From Sphingobium yanoikuyae (GTDB lineage: Bacteria > Pseudomonadota > Alphaproteobacteria > Sphingomonadales > Sphingomonadaceae): 64,000 bases of DNA. The stretch spans positions 3,311,001-3,375,000 of the forward strand of contig NZ_CP139979.1 in the NCBI RefSeq assembly GCF_034424525.1, written 5' to 3'. Both the position numbers and the translations under genes were made by a program. A model generated the notes under the pieces. It was not told the origin of the DNA. It did not search any database and worked only from the letters and a program-made list of their open reading frames with translations. This document shows, one piece after another, positions 44,838 to 54,320 of this stretch; the first letter of the stretch is position 1; every line of letters starts with the position of its first letter.

Positions 44838-46883
44838 TCATTGGCCGAACCGCACGCCGATCCAGAGCGTCCTGGGCGTGCCCAGGTCGATCGATCCGCC
44901 GGCATTGCGGGTGACGATATCCTCGTCGAACAAGTTCTCGCCGCGCGCAACCAGGCTGATGCCATGGCCGATCGGCAGCCGGGCGAGGGCGTCGAGCGTC
45001 AGCGCATCGGGCAGCACATCGCTCTGCAGGTCATCCTCATATTGCTTGGCCGTGTAGCGCAGCGTCGCCGACAGCTCCGGTCCGGCTTTCGGTGCCCAGG
45101 CCAGCGTCGCGCTGGCGGAGTGACGCGGCACCTGCGCCGGCGCGAAGCCATCGAAGGCCATGCCCGGCGCATCGACCTTGCTGTGGCTATAGGCATAGGA
45201 GGCGAGCAGCGAGAAATTGGCCGGCAGTTGCGCGCTGGCGGTCAGTTCCACGCCCTTCGCCACGATCGCATTCACATTCTGGCGCTCACGGGTGTTGGCG
45301 ACGCTGGTGAGGGTGACGTTCGCGATCGCATCGTCGAGCCGGTTGTAGAAGAGCGTGGCGGAGAGCTGCACGCCCGATGCCGGGGTCAGATCGATGCCGC
45401 CTTCCACGCCCTTCAGCTTTTCCGGCTTCAGTGCCGCATTGGCCTGGGTGGTGATCGGGAAGACGACGAAGGGGCGATACAGCTCGTTGAGCGTGGGCAG
45501 GCGGAAGCCGCTATAGGCCGCGCCGCGCAGCGCCACCGCATCGCTCACATGGTAGAGCGCGCCGGCCCGGCCGGAAAAGGCCCAGTCGGAGCGATTGGCA
45601 TAGCTGCTGTCCTGCGTCACCAGGCCGGCCGCACTGACCGCCTTGTAGAAGCCGTTGCGGATCGACCAGCGATCGGCCCGCACCCCGCCGGTCAGGACAA
45701 GCTTGCCGCCAAAGACATCGGGGCTCCAGTCATCCTCCGCGAAGATACCGGACGTGATCTGGTCGCCGCCAGCATGACGACGCGATGTCAGCGGGTTGGT
45801 GGCGATGCCCGCATTATAGGCGTCCTCATACATGTCGCCGGTGGCAAAGCGGGTGTCCATACCGATGCGCAGCACATGATCCTCGCCGACCGGCGGACGC
45901 AGCTCGATCTTGCCGCCGATCCCGGTCGAGGGGGTGTTGCGCTGGTCAAGCGACTTGCGGAAGCTGGTGGAGGAGATGACGATATTGGAGAAATTGCGCG
46001 CCTGGAGATAGGCAAGTGCATCGACCTGCCAGCGGCCGCGGCTGATATAGCGGATGCTGGCATCCTGGCCCTGGCTCATGCTGTCGGCGCCGGCAAAGCG
46101 CAGGGTACGGTTGTCCTGGAACAGGGTACCGCGAAACTGGATTTCCGAGGTCGCGTCGATCGGCGCGACGGCGCGCAAATTGGTCGACCAGCTATCATAG
46201 GCGGCGGGCACGGTGGCGGCGACGCGCTGGTCACGGGGCGTGGTCTGGAAACCGTCGCCCCGGTCCCAGCGACCCGAGAGCGAGACATAGCCCTGGCCCA
46301 GATCCGGCGCGATGCTGGCGGACAGCTCGGTCGCGTCCCTGCTGCCATAGAAGGCGCTGGCGCCGAAGTGCGGCATCTGGTCGCGGGTGGCGCTGGCCAG
46401 TTCGATCGTGCCGGCAACCGCGCCCGCGCCAAAGGCACCGCTGCCGCCGCCACGCGTCACCCGCACCAGCGCCAGCCGGTCGGGCACCAAAGCCGAGAAG
46501 GGGATATAGCCGAAGAAGGGATCGGCCACCGGCACGCCGTCGAGCAGCACCAGGGTCCGGCTCGACGCATTGCCGCCCAGCGCGCGCAGCGTGGCGCCCT
46601 GGTTCGAGGGATTGGACGCCCGGCTGTCGGACCGGCGGAACTGCTGGAAGCCCGCGACATCGGCCAGCACGCTCTCGATCCGCCCCGACGCCGCATCCTC
46701 AAGCCGGTCCCGGTCGATCTTCACGGAGCCGTAGGCCGGTGTCCCCGGTGGCAGGGCGAGGCCCGTCCCCGTCACCACGATCGACGCGGCGGCCATCACC
46801 TCGCCCGCGTCATCGGGCGCTTCCGCCTGCGCCGCAAAGGGCGCCATTGCCATGCCGAGCGCGAGCCATTTTGTTCTGCGCAT
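44838..46883 (-). CDS. TonB-dependent receptor co-transcribed with acsA
   Basis: 681 residues. Signal peptide to about AQAEA; TonB-box-like ASIVVTGTG; plug with [20 protein letters not shown] and [21 protein letters not shown]-terminal strand [10 protein letters not shown]. Size is near that of PQQ and siderophore receptors. The gene has a good PQQ-region motif 71 bases before its ATG and shares a transcript with acsA, so it belongs to alcohol oxidation. A role in PQQ or lanthanide-chelate uptake is inferred. Confidence 0.88.
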   Translation of the reverse strand: MRRTKWLALGMAMAPFAAQAEAPDDAGEVMAAASIVVTGTGLALPPGTPAYGSVKIDRDRLEDAASGRIESVLADVAGFQQFRRSDSRASNPSNQGATLRALGGNASSRTLVLLDGVPVADPFFGYIPFSALVPDRLALVRVTRGGGSGAFGAGAVAGTIELASATRDQMPHFGASAFYGSRDATELSASIAPDLGQGYVSLSGRWDRGDGFQTTPRDQRVAATVPAAYDSWSTNLRAVAPIDATSEIQFRGTLFQDNRTLRFAGADSMSQGQDASIRYISRGRWQVDALAYLQARNFSNIVISSTSFRKSLDQRNTPSTGIGGKIELRPPVGEDHVLRIGMDTRFATGDMYEDAYNAGIATNPLTSRRHAGGDQITSGIFAEDDWSPDVFGGKLVLTGGVRADRWSIRNGFYKAVSAAGLVTQDSSYANRSDWAFSGRAGALYHVSDAVALRGAAYSGFRLPTLNELYRPFVVFPITTQANAALKPEKLKGVEGGIDLTPASGVQLSATLFYNRLDDAIANVTLTSVANTRERQNVNAIVAKGVELTASAQLPANFSLLASYAYSHSKVDAPGMAFDGFAPAQVPRHSASATLAWAPKAGPELSATLRYTAKQYEDDLQSDVLPDALTLDALARLPIGHGISLVARGENLFDEDIVTRNAGGSIDLGTPRTLWIGVRFGQ

Positions 46884-46911
46884 ATATCCTCCCCTGCCGC
46901 CCCGTCATGCG

Positions 46912-46946
46912 AAGGGGCGGCATCCCTCGATAGGATGCCGCCCCTT
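46912..46946. terminator. Strong hairpin after the porin gene
   Basis: Perfect 14-bp arms AAGGGGCGGCATCC and GGATGCCGCCCCTT with a 7-base loop CTCGATA, between the porin stop and the TonB receptor start. It probably ends the porin transcript; it lies downstream of the motif copy at 46954-46966 and so could also be in the leader of the receptor mRNA. Confidence 0.6.
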
Positions 46947-46953
46947 GCCGGAA

Positions 46954-46966
46954 CATTGGCCTTTGG
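46954..46966 (-). promoter_or_regulatory. PQQ-region motif (TonB receptor 2-acsA)
   Basis: Minus strand reads CCAAAGGCCAATG, 71 bases before the receptor ATG. Two CCAA half-sites lie 7 bases apart, as in the other copies. Confidence 0.6.
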
Positions 46967-46986
46967 GCCGATGGCCCTTCTTCCGC

Positions 46987-48366
46987 TCAGAAGAAGAGGA
47001 TGGCGCCGGCAGCGATCGTGTCGCCCTCCGCCTCATTGCCATTATGCGCCTTGGACCTGCTGTGGATATATTCGCCGATCAGCGTCACCCAGCTGGTCAG
47101 GCCATAACGGCCCTGCCCCACCCAGCTGCTGTTCTTGCGGATAAGCGTCGGGTTGGCGAGCGCATCGGCGGCATTGGCATAATGGAGATTGCTCTCGCCA
47201 TAGCTGCCGCCGACCGAGAATTTGCCGAAGGTCGCCAGCCCCTGAAGATAGAAGCCGTCGCTGTCGCGCTTGTTGCCGGCGGCATCCGTGTCGAACAGGT
47301 TGAGCGCCGTCGTGCCCAGCCCCGAGCCATTATAATAATAGCCGGTAAGGACGATCGGGCCGTAGCCGATCTTGGCGCCGGTATCGAAGCCGCTGCCGGT
47401 ATAGGAAATGCCATCGACGCGATTATGCCGCTGGGTGATGCCCGACAGCCAGGCGCGGGCCGAGAAGTCGCCGAACTTGCCGTCATAGACGATCTTGCCC
47501 TGGAAGCCGGGCGACTTGTTGCTTTCACCCGGTCCCGTCAGCGATTCGAGCGGCTGGAAGACGCCGACCGAGACCTGGAAGCCCGACAGGCTGGGCGAGG
47601 TATAAGTGATCTGCGGCTGGAAGTCCGTGTAGATATAGCCGATGCCGATGCGGCCGAGCGAGGTGTTGGACGGCGCGACATTGCCGCCGCTCGCCCCGAC
47701 CGACAGCAAGGTGATGTCGTTCAAGATGCCTTCCGATCCGAACAGGCCGATGTCGCGACCCAGCTTGAACTCGCCCAGGCCGGAACGGCCGATGGTCATG
47801 TAGGTCTGGCGGAAATCGATGCCGGCGGTCTGCAGCGCCACCGGCCGGCCGCCGGCATTGGCGCCGCCGCCGACGGAATAATCCGCACTGTTGATGCCGG
47901 GATACATGCCGAAATGGGCGCCGACGTCCCAGCCGCCCTGGTTGGTCGTGACGTCGAACTTCAGATAGCCGGGCAACAGGCCGTTGCGGATCGCCGAACT
48001 ATTGCCGCCAACCGGCACCACGCCGCCGACGACATCGGTATTCGGCCCCGCCGCCTGGCCATTTTCATGGGTGTAGAAACCATTGACCGATCCGGACATC
48101 TTGACCGTGACGTCGCCCACCTCGAAGCCGACGCCGCTGTCGGCGACGCGGACCACGGGCTTCCCGTCCGACGCGGCGGGCGCAGCGGCAGCGGCCGGCG
48201 CCGCAGCATCTTCCTTCGCCAGCTGGGCATATTCCTCGTCGGTGAGGATCCCCTTTTCATGCAGCCTTTTCAGCAGCTCCGTCGTCGTCCCGGCGCTGGC
48301 CGGCGTTGCCCCTGCGACGAACAGCAACGCCATGGCGGCGCTGCCGAGGAATGTTCCCCGTGCCAT
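46987..48366 (-). CDS. Outer-membrane porin of the PQQ region
   Basis: 459 residues. Signal peptide to about TPASA; a short coiled region (TELLKRLHEKGILTDEEYAQ) and Ala-rich linker; then a 16-strand-type barrel with FEVGDVTVKMSGSVNGFYTH and FKLGRDIGLFGSEGI, ending in aromatic AGAILFF. The layout is that of OprP/OprO-like or general porins with an N-terminal trimer helix. It has its own PQQ-region motif 70 bases upstream and is probably the entry route for small alcohols. Confidence 0.87.
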   Translation of the reverse strand: MARGTFLGSAAMALLFVAGATPASAGTTTELLKRLHEKGILTDEEYAQLAKEDAAAPAAAAAPAASDGKPVVRVADSGVGFEVGDVTVKMSGSVNGFYTHENGQAAGPNTDVVGGVVPVGGNSSAIRNGLLPGYLKFDVTTNQGGWDVGAHFGMYPGINSADYSVGGGANAGGRPVALQTAGIDFRQTYMTIGRSGLGEFKLGRDIGLFGSEGILNDITLLSVGASGGNVAPSNTSLGRIGIGYIYTDFQPQITYTSPSLSGFQVSVGVFQPLESLTGPGESNKSPGFQGKIVYDGKFGDFSARAWLSGITQRHNRVDGISYTGSGFDTGAKIGYGPIVLTGYYYNGSGLGTTALNLFDTDAAGNKRDSDGFYLQGLATFGKFSVGGSYGESNLHYANAADALANPTLIRKNSSWVGQGRYGLTSWVTLIGEYIHSRSKAHNGNEAEGDTIAAGAILFF

Positions 48367-48435
48367 CTCATCCTCCCTCTTGTGCGCCGGTCGTGCCGGC
48401 TGTCGGGAAGAGTGGGCGGCGGCGATGGCGGCTGA

Positions 48436-48448
48436 AATTGGACTTTGG
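48436..48448 (-). promoter_or_regulatory. PQQ-region motif (porin)
   Basis: Minus strand reads CCAAAGTCCAATT, 70 bases before the porin ATG, in the gap after the beta-propeller gene. It is one base from the alcohol dehydrogenase copy. Confidence 0.6.
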
Positions 48449-48486
48449 TTCTCATCCTCCCCCCGCGCGCCGCGCTATACTTTTGG

Positions 48487-49449
48487 TCAGGGCGCGACGG
48501 CGATGCCCCACGGCCCGGCGCCGACCGCTACCGTGCCGACGACCTTGCCGGCGGCCAGATCGATCACCGAGACATTGTCCGAAAGGCCATTGGCGGCAAA
48601 AGCACGCGCGCCGTCCGGGCTGACCGCGACATGCCAGACCCGTTTGCCGACCGGCACATAGGCCCGGACCTTGCGGGTGGCGACATCGACCAGCGCGACA
48701 TGGTTGGCACGGCCCAGCGCCACGACCGCCGTCTTGCCGTCCGGCGTGAAACGGATGCCGCAGGGCAATAGCTGATAATCCTGCACGCCAGGAATGGTGA
48801 AATGCAGCGTCTCGACGATCTTGCGCGTGGCCGGATCGGCAATCTGCACCGTGCCGCCCATCTCCGCCGCGATCCACAACTCCTTGCCATCGGCGGTAAA
48901 TTCCACATGGCGCGGGCGCTGGTCCGTCTCGGTCGCATCGACCATCGTCTTGCTCGCCAGGTCGATCCAGTTGACGACGCCGTCATCCTCCGATGTCACC
49001 ACCACCCATTTGCCGTCGGGACTCTGCGCCACGCCCTCGGGCTCCTTGCCGACATCGACCTGGAAGGCGACCTTGCGGCTGTCGAGGTCGATAGCGGTCA
49101 GCGCGGCATTATCCTCATTGGCGACGAACAAGGTCCGGCCATCGCGCGACAGGAAGAATTGCTCGGGATCCTGGCCTGAAGGCAGGTCGGCGATGACCTT
49201 GCCGGTCGCGCGGTCGATTATCTGCACCGCATGGTCGTTGCTGGCGCAAAGCAGGATATATTTGCCGTCCTTGGTGAGGGTGATACCGCGCGGCCGTCCG
49301 CCCACCGGCCAGGTCGCGACCGTCTGCATCGTGGCGGCATCGATGACGCTGATGCTGTTGCCGCGTTCGTTGGAGACATAGAGCGTCTCGGCCCGGACGG
49401 ACGGGATCGCCGCCGCCAGCGCAAGCCCCGCAATCATGCCCTTCATCAT
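48487..49449 (-). CDS. YVTN beta-propeller protein linked to PQQ catabolism
   Basis: 320 residues. Signal peptide to about SVRA, then repeated 40-residue YVTN blades (LYVSNERGNSISVIDAATMQ, PVGGRPRGITLTKDGKYILL, VGKEPEGVAQSPDGKWVVVT, VGKRVWHVAVSPDGARAFAA). This matches the PQQ-dependent catabolism-associated propeller found next to quinoprotein alcohol dehydrogenases in pseudomonads. A periplasmic role is likely; the precise function is unknown. It is divergent from the cytochrome c-550 gene. Confidence 0.88.
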   Translation of the reverse strand: MMKGMIAGLALAAAIPSVRAETLYVSNERGNSISVIDAATMQTVATWPVGGRPRGITLTKDGKYILLCASNDHAVQIIDRATGKVIADLPSGQDPEQFFLSRDGRTLFVANEDNAALTAIDLDSRKVAFQVDVGKEPEGVAQSPDGKWVVVTSEDDGVVNWIDLASKTMVDATETDQRPRHVEFTADGKELWIAAEMGGTVQIADPATRKIVETLHFTIPGVQDYQLLPCGIRFTPDGKTAVVALGRANHVALVDVATRKVRAYVPVGKRVWHVAVSPDGARAFAANGLSDNVSVIDLAAGKVVGTVAVGAGPWGIAVAP

Positions 49450-49516
49450 GCCCGCATCCTCTCGTCCTTTTGGCCTGATAGCGGATTAGCCCCCGGCCCG
49501 TCGCGGCGGGATTGTA

Positions 49517-49529
49517 CCAATGGCCAATG
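49517..49529 (+). promoter_or_regulatory. PQQ-region motif (cytochrome c-550)
   Basis: CCAATGGCCAATG, a 7-base tandem with CCAATGG repeated, 88 bases before the cytochrome ATG, in the 167-base divergent interval with the beta-propeller gene. Confidence 0.6.
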
Positions 49530-49616
49530 GGGGCCGGTCCCGCCCTCCCCTACAGTCGTCAGCGACAGGGACGACATGCGGCCAGCACAGGCACGCGGCA
49601 CAGACGAGGGTTTGGG

Positions 49617-50045
49617 ATGAGGAATTACGGACGGATCGCATTGTTCGGCGCGGCCTGCCTGGCGGGCGCATCGATCACATCGGCACTGATGGCGCATGGC
49701 AACGTCACGCCGCAGGCGGTCGACACATCGGCCCTGCCGGAAATCGGTGCCGACTGGGTGCAGCACAATCCCTATCGCGGCAATGCCACGGCGGCCAAGA
49801 TCGGCGAATCCGCCTATGGCCAGAATTGCGCGCGCTGCCACGGGCTGGACGCGGAAAGCGGTGGCATCGCGCCGGACCTGCGCTATCTGGAAGTCGGCGA
49901 CAGCGGCGATGAATGGTTCATCCAGCGTTACCAGCATGGCTCCAGCCATGACGGCAAGGTCTATATGCCGCCCTTCGGCGACGTGCTGGGACAGAAGGCC
50001 GGATGGGCGATCCGCGCCTGGCTCGAAACCAAGCATCAGGAGTGA
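49617..50045 (+). CDS. Cytochrome c-550, PedF-like
   Basis: 142 residues. Signal peptide to about ALMAHG; heme site NCARCHGLDAESGG; GKVYMPPFGDVLGQKAGWAI supplies the Met ligand. It resembles PedF/ExaB-type cytochrome c-550, the electron acceptor of PQQ alcohol dehydrogenases, passing electrons to the terminal oxidase. The ATG at 49617 (MRNYGRIALFGA) is preferred over the longer frame. The next gene begins 5 bases after its stop. Confidence 0.9.
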   Translation: MRNYGRIALFGAACLAGASITSALMAHGNVTPQAVDTSALPEIGADWVQHNPYRGNATAAKIGESAYGQNCARCHGLDAESGGIAPDLRYLEVGDSGDEWFIQRYQHGSSHDGKVYMPPFGDVLGQKAGWAIRAWLETKHQE

Positions 50046-50050
50046 CCGCG

Positions 50051-50914
50051 ATGGATCGCCGCGCCTTCTTGAGCAGCGCGGCGGCCGCCGCGCTGATTGG
50101 CTATATTTCGAGCGGGCAGGCGGCAAAGGCCGCGCCGCTCGGCAAGGTCAGGGAATTGGGTGTCCTTCGGGTCGCAGTCTATAAGGACAACCGCCCCTGG
50201 TCCTGGCGCAAGGACGGCAAGCTGACCGGGATCGACGTCGACCTGGCCCAGGCGCTGGCCAAGGGGCTGGGCGTGCGCGCCGACATTGCCGAACTGGTCG
50301 CGGACGAAAGCGCCGACGACGACCTGCGCAACGGGGTGTGGAAGGGCGGCCTTTTGGGCTTCCAGCCGGCCGACATCATGCTGCATGTGCCGTTCGACCG
50401 GACTTTCGCCGCACGCAACGATCAGGTCGCGATCATCGCGCCTTATTATCGCGAAAGCTTCCAGTTTGCGGCGGTGAAGGGCGAGATCGACGTCAATGCG
50501 CCGCCGACCCAATATCGCGGCAAGCGGCTGGCGGTCGAGATCGACTCCATTCCCGATTTCTACCTGATCGGCACATTCGGCGGCATATTGGCCAGGGATG
50601 TCGTCCATTTCCCCGGCGGGACAGAAGCCGTCACCGCGCTGATCGATGGCCGGGCCGATGGCGCGCTCGCCAGCCGGGCGCAGATCGAGGCGGTGCTGCA
50701 CGACAGCGGCGCCACCAACATCGTCCGTCGCACCAGCCCCCTGCCCGCCTTCACCTCGGCCGGGTGGGACATCGGCATGGCGGTGAAGGAGAATAGCCGA
50801 AACCTGGGCGATGCGGTCGAGACCATCCTGGCCGACATGACGCAATCGGGCGCGCTCAAGGCGATCTTCGAACGCCATGGCGTCGCCTATGCGCCGGCCG
50901 TCGCGGCGGGCTGA
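50051..50914 (+). CDS. Quinoprotein-associated periplasmic binding protein (MxaJ/XoxJ-like)
   Basis: 287 residues. Twin-Arg-like start [20 protein letters not shown], then a family 3 solute-binding fold: [36 protein letters not shown], and a C-terminal [17 protein letters not shown]. It corresponds to the quinoprotein dehydrogenase-associated binding proteins (MxaJ/XoxJ) that interact with or help activate the dehydrogenase, rather than to an ABC importer; no ABC genes are nearby. It lies between the cytochrome and dehydrogenase genes. Confidence 0.87.
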   Translation: MDRRAFLSSAAAAALIGYISSGQAAKAAPLGKVRELGVLRVAVYKDNRPWSWRKDGKLTGIDVDLAQALAKGLGVRADIAELVADESADDDLRNGVWKGGLLGFQPADIMLHVPFDRTFAARNDQVAIIAPYYRESFQFAAVKGEIDVNAPPTQYRGKRLAVEIDSIPDFYLIGTFGGILARDVVHFPGGTEAVTALIDGRADGALASRAQIEAVLHDSGATNIVRRTSPLPAFTSAGWDIGMAVKENSRNLGDAVETILADMTQSGALKAIFERHGVAYAPAVAAG

Positions 50915-50923
50915 ACGGGCGAC

Positions 50924-50936
50924 CCAAGGTCCAATT
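50924..50936 (+). promoter_or_regulatory. PQQ-region motif (alcohol dehydrogenase)
   Basis: CCAAGGTCCAATT, 73 bases before the dehydrogenase ATG at 51010 and just after the binding-protein stop, so the dehydrogenase has its own regulated promoter. A CATAAG hexamer at 50955-50960 could be the -10 element. Confidence 0.6.
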
Positions 50937-51009
50937 GGCACGGCCGCCGGGCCTCATAAGGTGCTGCATCGACGGCGTTGATCACGCCGGAAAACAAGGG
51001 AGGATGACT

Positions 51010-52764
51010 ATGACGGGACGTTTCACGCGTTCGTTCCTGGGGGCAGCCGCGATCGCGCTGGTGGCCGGGGCCGCGCCGCTGCTGGCGGCCGATACGGCAG
51101 GCGGGCCGACCGATGCCGACCTGATGAACGACGCCGCATCGACCGGCGACGTGCTGACCTATGGCATGGGACCGCAGGCGCAGCGTTTCAGCACGCTCAA
51201 CCAGATCAACACCGACACCGTCAGCAAGCTGGTGCCCGCCTTCGCCTCGTCGCTGGGCGGCGAGAAGCAGCGCGGCCAGGAGGCCCAGCCGCTGGTCTAT
51301 GACGGCACCATCTATGTCACCGGTTCCTATTCGCGGCTCTATGCCTTCGACTCCCGCACCGGCGAGGAGAAATGGGAATATAATGCCCGCCTGCCCGACG
51401 ACATCATGCCCTGCTGCGACGTCGTCAATCGCGGTGCGGCGATCCATGGCGACAAAATCATCTTCGCCACGCTCGACGCGCGACTGGTGGCGCTCAACCG
51501 CCATACCGGCAAGGTGGTGTGGAACAAGCAGATCGCCGATTACAAGGCCGGCTACAGCGCGACCGCCGCGCCGCTGATCGTCAAGTCCATGGTCATCACC
51601 GGCAATTCGGGCGGCGAGTTCGGCATTGTCGGCGCGGTCGAGGCCCGCGACGTCGATACCGGCGAGCTGATCTGGCACCGCCCGGTGATCGAAGGCAACA
51701 TGGGCACCCTGCGCGGCAAGGATAACGGCATCACCGGCAAGCTCAACGCGACCTGGCAGGGCGATCTCTACAAGACCGGCGGCGGCGCAACCTGGCTGGG
51801 TGGCACCTATGATCCGGAAACCAATCTTCTCTATTTCGGCACCGGCAACCCGGCCCCCTGGAACAGCCATTTGCGGCCCGGCGACAATCTCTACACCGCG
51901 TCGACGCTGGCGATCGATCCCGAAACCGGCGTGATCAAATGGCATTACCAGACCACCCCGCATGACGGCTGGGATTTCGACGGGGTCAACGAGTTCATCC
52001 CGTTCGACGCGACGATCAACGGCAAGCCGATGAAGCTGGGCGCCAAGGCAGACCGCAACGGCTATTTCTTCGTGCTCGACCGGACCAACGGCAAATTCGT
52101 CAGCGCCAACCGCTTCGTGATGCAGACCACCTGGGCCAGCGGCTATGACAAGAATGGCAAGCCGATCGTGATCCCGGCCGGTCGCCCCGGCGCGCCGAGC
52201 GCCACCGAAAAGGGCAGCACCGTCTTCTCCTCGCCCAGTTTCCTGGGCGGCAAGAACTGGATGCCGATGGCCTATAGCAAGGACACCGGCCTGTTCTACA
52301 TCCCGTCCAACGACTGGGGCATGGACATCTGGAACGAGCCGATCGCCTACAAGAAGGGCGCCGCCTATCTGGGCGCGGGCTTCACCATCAAGCCGATCGC
52401 CGAGGATCATATCGGCGCGCTGCGGGCGATGGACCCCAGGACCGGCAAGATCGTCTGGGAATATAAGAACAAGGCGCCGCTGTGGGGCGGCGTGCTGTCG
52501 ACCGCCGGCAACCTGGTCTTCACCGGCACGCCCGAAGGCTATCTGAAGGCCTTCGACGCCAAGACCGGCAAGGAGTTGTGGAAGTTCCAGACCGGGTCGG
52601 GCGTGGTCGGATCGCCGGTCACCTGGGAACAGGATGGCGAACAATATGTCGCCGTCATGTCCGGCTGGGGCGGCGCGGTGCCGCTGTGGGGCGGCGAAGT
52701 GGCCAAATCCTTCAAGGACATCAATCAGGGCGGTTCGCTCTGGGTGTTCAAGCTGGCCAAATAA
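51010..52764 (+). CDS. PQQ alcohol dehydrogenase, predicted lanthanide-dependent (PedH-like)
   Basis: 584 residues from ATG 51010, six bases after GGGAGG. Signal peptide to about LLAAD. Eight-bladed propeller with tryptophan-docking segments, vicinal disulfide C135-C136 ([12 protein letters not shown]), metal ligand Glu203 (SGGEFG), Asn280 (GTGNPAPWN) and catalytic Asp322. The motif WDFDGVNE has an extra Asp324 two residues on, which marks lanthanide-using enzymes (XoxF/PedH); calcium enzymes carry Ala or Ser there. It oxidises alcohols in the periplasm and gives electrons to cytochrome c-550. Substrate range is not determined by sequence. Confidence 0.93.
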   Translation: MTGRFTRSFLGAAAIALVAGAAPLLAADTAGGPTDADLMNDAASTGDVLTYGMGPQAQRFSTLNQINTDTVSKLVPAFASSLGGEKQRGQEAQPLVYDGTIYVTGSYSRLYAFDSRTGEEKWEYNARLPDDIMPCCDVVNRGAAIHGDKIIFATLDARLVALNRHTGKVVWNKQIADYKAGYSATAAPLIVKSMVITGNSGGEFGIVGAVEARDVDTGELIWHRPVIEGNMGTLRGKDNGITGKLNATWQGDLYKTGGGATWLGGTYDPETNLLYFGTGNPAPWNSHLRPGDNLYTASTLAIDPETGVIKWHYQTTPHDGWDFDGVNEFIPFDATINGKPMKLGAKADRNGYFFVLDRTNGKFVSANRFVMQTTWASGYDKNGKPIVIPAGRPGAPSATEKGSTVFSSPSFLGGKNWMPMAYSKDTGLFYIPSNDWGMDIWNEPIAYKKGAAYLGAGFTIKPIAEDHIGALRAMDPRTGKIVWEYKNKAPLWGGVLSTAGNLVFTGTPEGYLKAFDAKTGKELWKFQTGSGVVGSPVTWEQDGEQYVAVMSGWGGAVPLWGGEVAKSFKDINQGGSLWVFKLAK

Positions 52765-52777
52765 GGAGGCGAGGACG

Positions 52778-53545
52778 ATGATCGTCATGGGGCGCGGACA
52801 GACTATGCACGGCGGAAATCGCGGGCAATTTGCCGCGCCCCCGCCTATGATCCATCATCATGGCCAGGGGGCGGACATGCAGGTCGAAGACAGTGATGCG
52901 ATGATGGAAAGGGTGCTGATCGTCGACGACCACCCGCTGGTGCGCGACGGGCTGCGCAGCGTGATCGCGGTCAGTTTCGACGGCTGCGAGATTTTCGAGG
53001 CCGCCAGCCTGGAGGAAGCGCTGGCGACGCTGGAAAAACAGTCCAATTTCGATCTGGTGCTGCTCGACCTCAATATTCCCGACGTGAAGCGGCTCGACGG
53101 CCTGAAACTGCTGCGCAGCCGCCACCCGATCCTGCCGGTGGTGATGGTGTCGGGCGCGTTCGACCGGGGAATCGTGCGCGAGGCGCTGGGCGCCGGCGCG
53201 GCCGGCTTCATCCCCAAGTCGATGAAGCGCAGTTCGATCGTCGATGCGCTGCACCGGGTGGTGTCAGGCGAAATCTACATGCCCGACGCGATCGACGAGG
53301 CGCCGCAGGAAAGCGCCGAGGAAGCCGATATCCTGACCCGGATCGGCAGCCTGACGCCGCAGCAGCGGATCGTGCTGACCCATCTGGTCCATGGCCGGCT
53401 GAACAAGCAGATCGCCCATGACCTGAGCGTATCAATGACCACGGTGAAGGCGCATGTCTCCGCGATCCTGCAGAAGCTCAACGTCTTCAGCCGGACCCAG
53501 GCGGTGATCCTGGCCAATCGGGTCCATTTCGATGGCGACAACTGA
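52778..53545 (+). CDS. LuxR/NarL-family response regulator of alcohol oxidation
   Basis: Receiver (RVLIVDDHPLVRDGLRSVIA, LVLLDLNIPD, phospho-acceptor Asp in that motif) joined to a LuxR helix-turn-helix (LTPQQRIVLTHLVHGRLNKQ, VSMTTVKAHVSAILQKLNVF). From ATG 52778, 8 bases after AGGAGG, it has 255 residues with a weak N-terminal tail; ATG 52877 after AGGGGG gives a more standard N-terminus and is equally possible. It follows the dehydrogenase after 13 bases and is the best candidate to bind the five motif copies. Confidence 0.88.
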   Translation: MIVMGRGQTMHGGNRGQFAAPPPMIHHHGQGADMQVEDSDAMMERVLIVDDHPLVRDGLRSVIAVSFDGCEIFEAASLEEALATLEKQSNFDLVLLDLNIPDVKRLDGLKLLRSRHPILPVVMVSGAFDRGIVREALGAGAAGFIPKSMKRSSIVDALHRVVSGEIYMPDAIDEAPQESAEEADILTRIGSLTPQQRIVLTHLVHGRLNKQIAHDLSVSMTTVKAHVSAILQKLNVFSRTQAVILANRVHFDGDN

Positions 53546-53650
53546 CCGCGCAAAATAGGAAATCCCGCGCTTAACTTCGCATATTTCCCGCACATTTCGA
53601 CATTTTGATGCCGATGTTGGAAATCATGTTGCGCGCCCCATCCCTATCGT

Positions 53651-53680
53651 CCCCTGTTCCCGACTAGCATGGAACAGGGG
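53651..53680. terminator. Bidirectional terminator-like hairpin
   Basis: Perfect 10-bp arms CCCCTGTTCC and GGAACAGGGG with a 10-base loop, between the converging response regulator and marC genes. No long T-run, so confidence is moderate. Confidence 0.55.
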
Positions 53681-53702
53681 CTGTAGGACAGGCAGGGACG
53701 GG

Positions 53703-54320
53703 TCAGAAGCTGGCCTTCAGCCCGTCGATCACGAACTGCGCCGCGAGCGCGGCGAGCAGCACGCCGAGCAGGCGGGTAATCACCGCCTCGATCTTGGTGC
53801 CCAGGATCGCCATCAGCGGCCCGGCCGCCAGCAAGGCGCCCAGCATCAGCACCAAAGTCACCGCGACGGCGACCAGCACGACCAGCCGGTCGACCATGCC
53901 ATCGGCGCGCGACATCAGCAGCATGACGGTCGCGATCGAGCCCGGCCCGGCGATCATCGGCATCGCCATCGGGAAGACGGAGACATCCTCCACCTCCGGC
54001 GTCTCGGCGATCTTCTGCGCCCGGTCCTCGCGCCGCTGGGTGCGCTTTTCGAACACCATGTCCATCGCGATCATGAACAGCATGATGCCGCCGGCAATGC
54101 GGAAACTGTCCAGTTCGATGCCGAGCACGCCCAGCAGCTGCTTGCCCCACAGGGCGAAGACCAGCAGGATGGCGGCGGCGATGCCGACCGCACGGATCGC
54201 CATCGACCGGCGCTGGGCAATGCTCGCCCCGCTGGTCAGGCTGGCATAGATGGGCGCGCAGCCCGGCGGATCGATCACCACGAACAGGGTGACGAAAGCG
54301 GATATGAACAATTCCATCAT
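53703..54320 (-). CDS. MarC-family membrane protein
   Basis: 205 residues, six predicted helices. MarC/UPF0056 segments: FVTLFVVIDPPGCAPIYASL, FRIAGGIMLFMIAMDMVFEK, FPMAMPMIAGPGSIATVMLL. The function of the family is not established. The ATG overlaps the preceding stop (54317-54320), linking it to the folD block. Confidence 0.9.
   Translation of the reverse strand: MMELFISAFVTLFVVIDPPGCAPIYASLTSGASIAQRRSMAIRAVGIAAAILLVFALWGKQLLGVLGIELDSFRIAGGIMLFMIAMDMVFEKRTQRREDRAQKIAETPEVEDVSVFPMAMPMIAGPGSIATVMLLMSRADGMVDRLVVLVAVAVTLVLMLGALLAAGPLMAILGTKIEAVITRLLGVLLAALAAQFVIDGLKASF

Noticed and set aside
40408..45057. 1549-codon open frame on the plus strand
   Set aside because: It lies opposite a TonB receptor, acsA and part of a second receptor, all with clear family motifs. 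Its translation is rich in Arg, Gly, His and Gln without domains. It is a GC-driven antisense frame.
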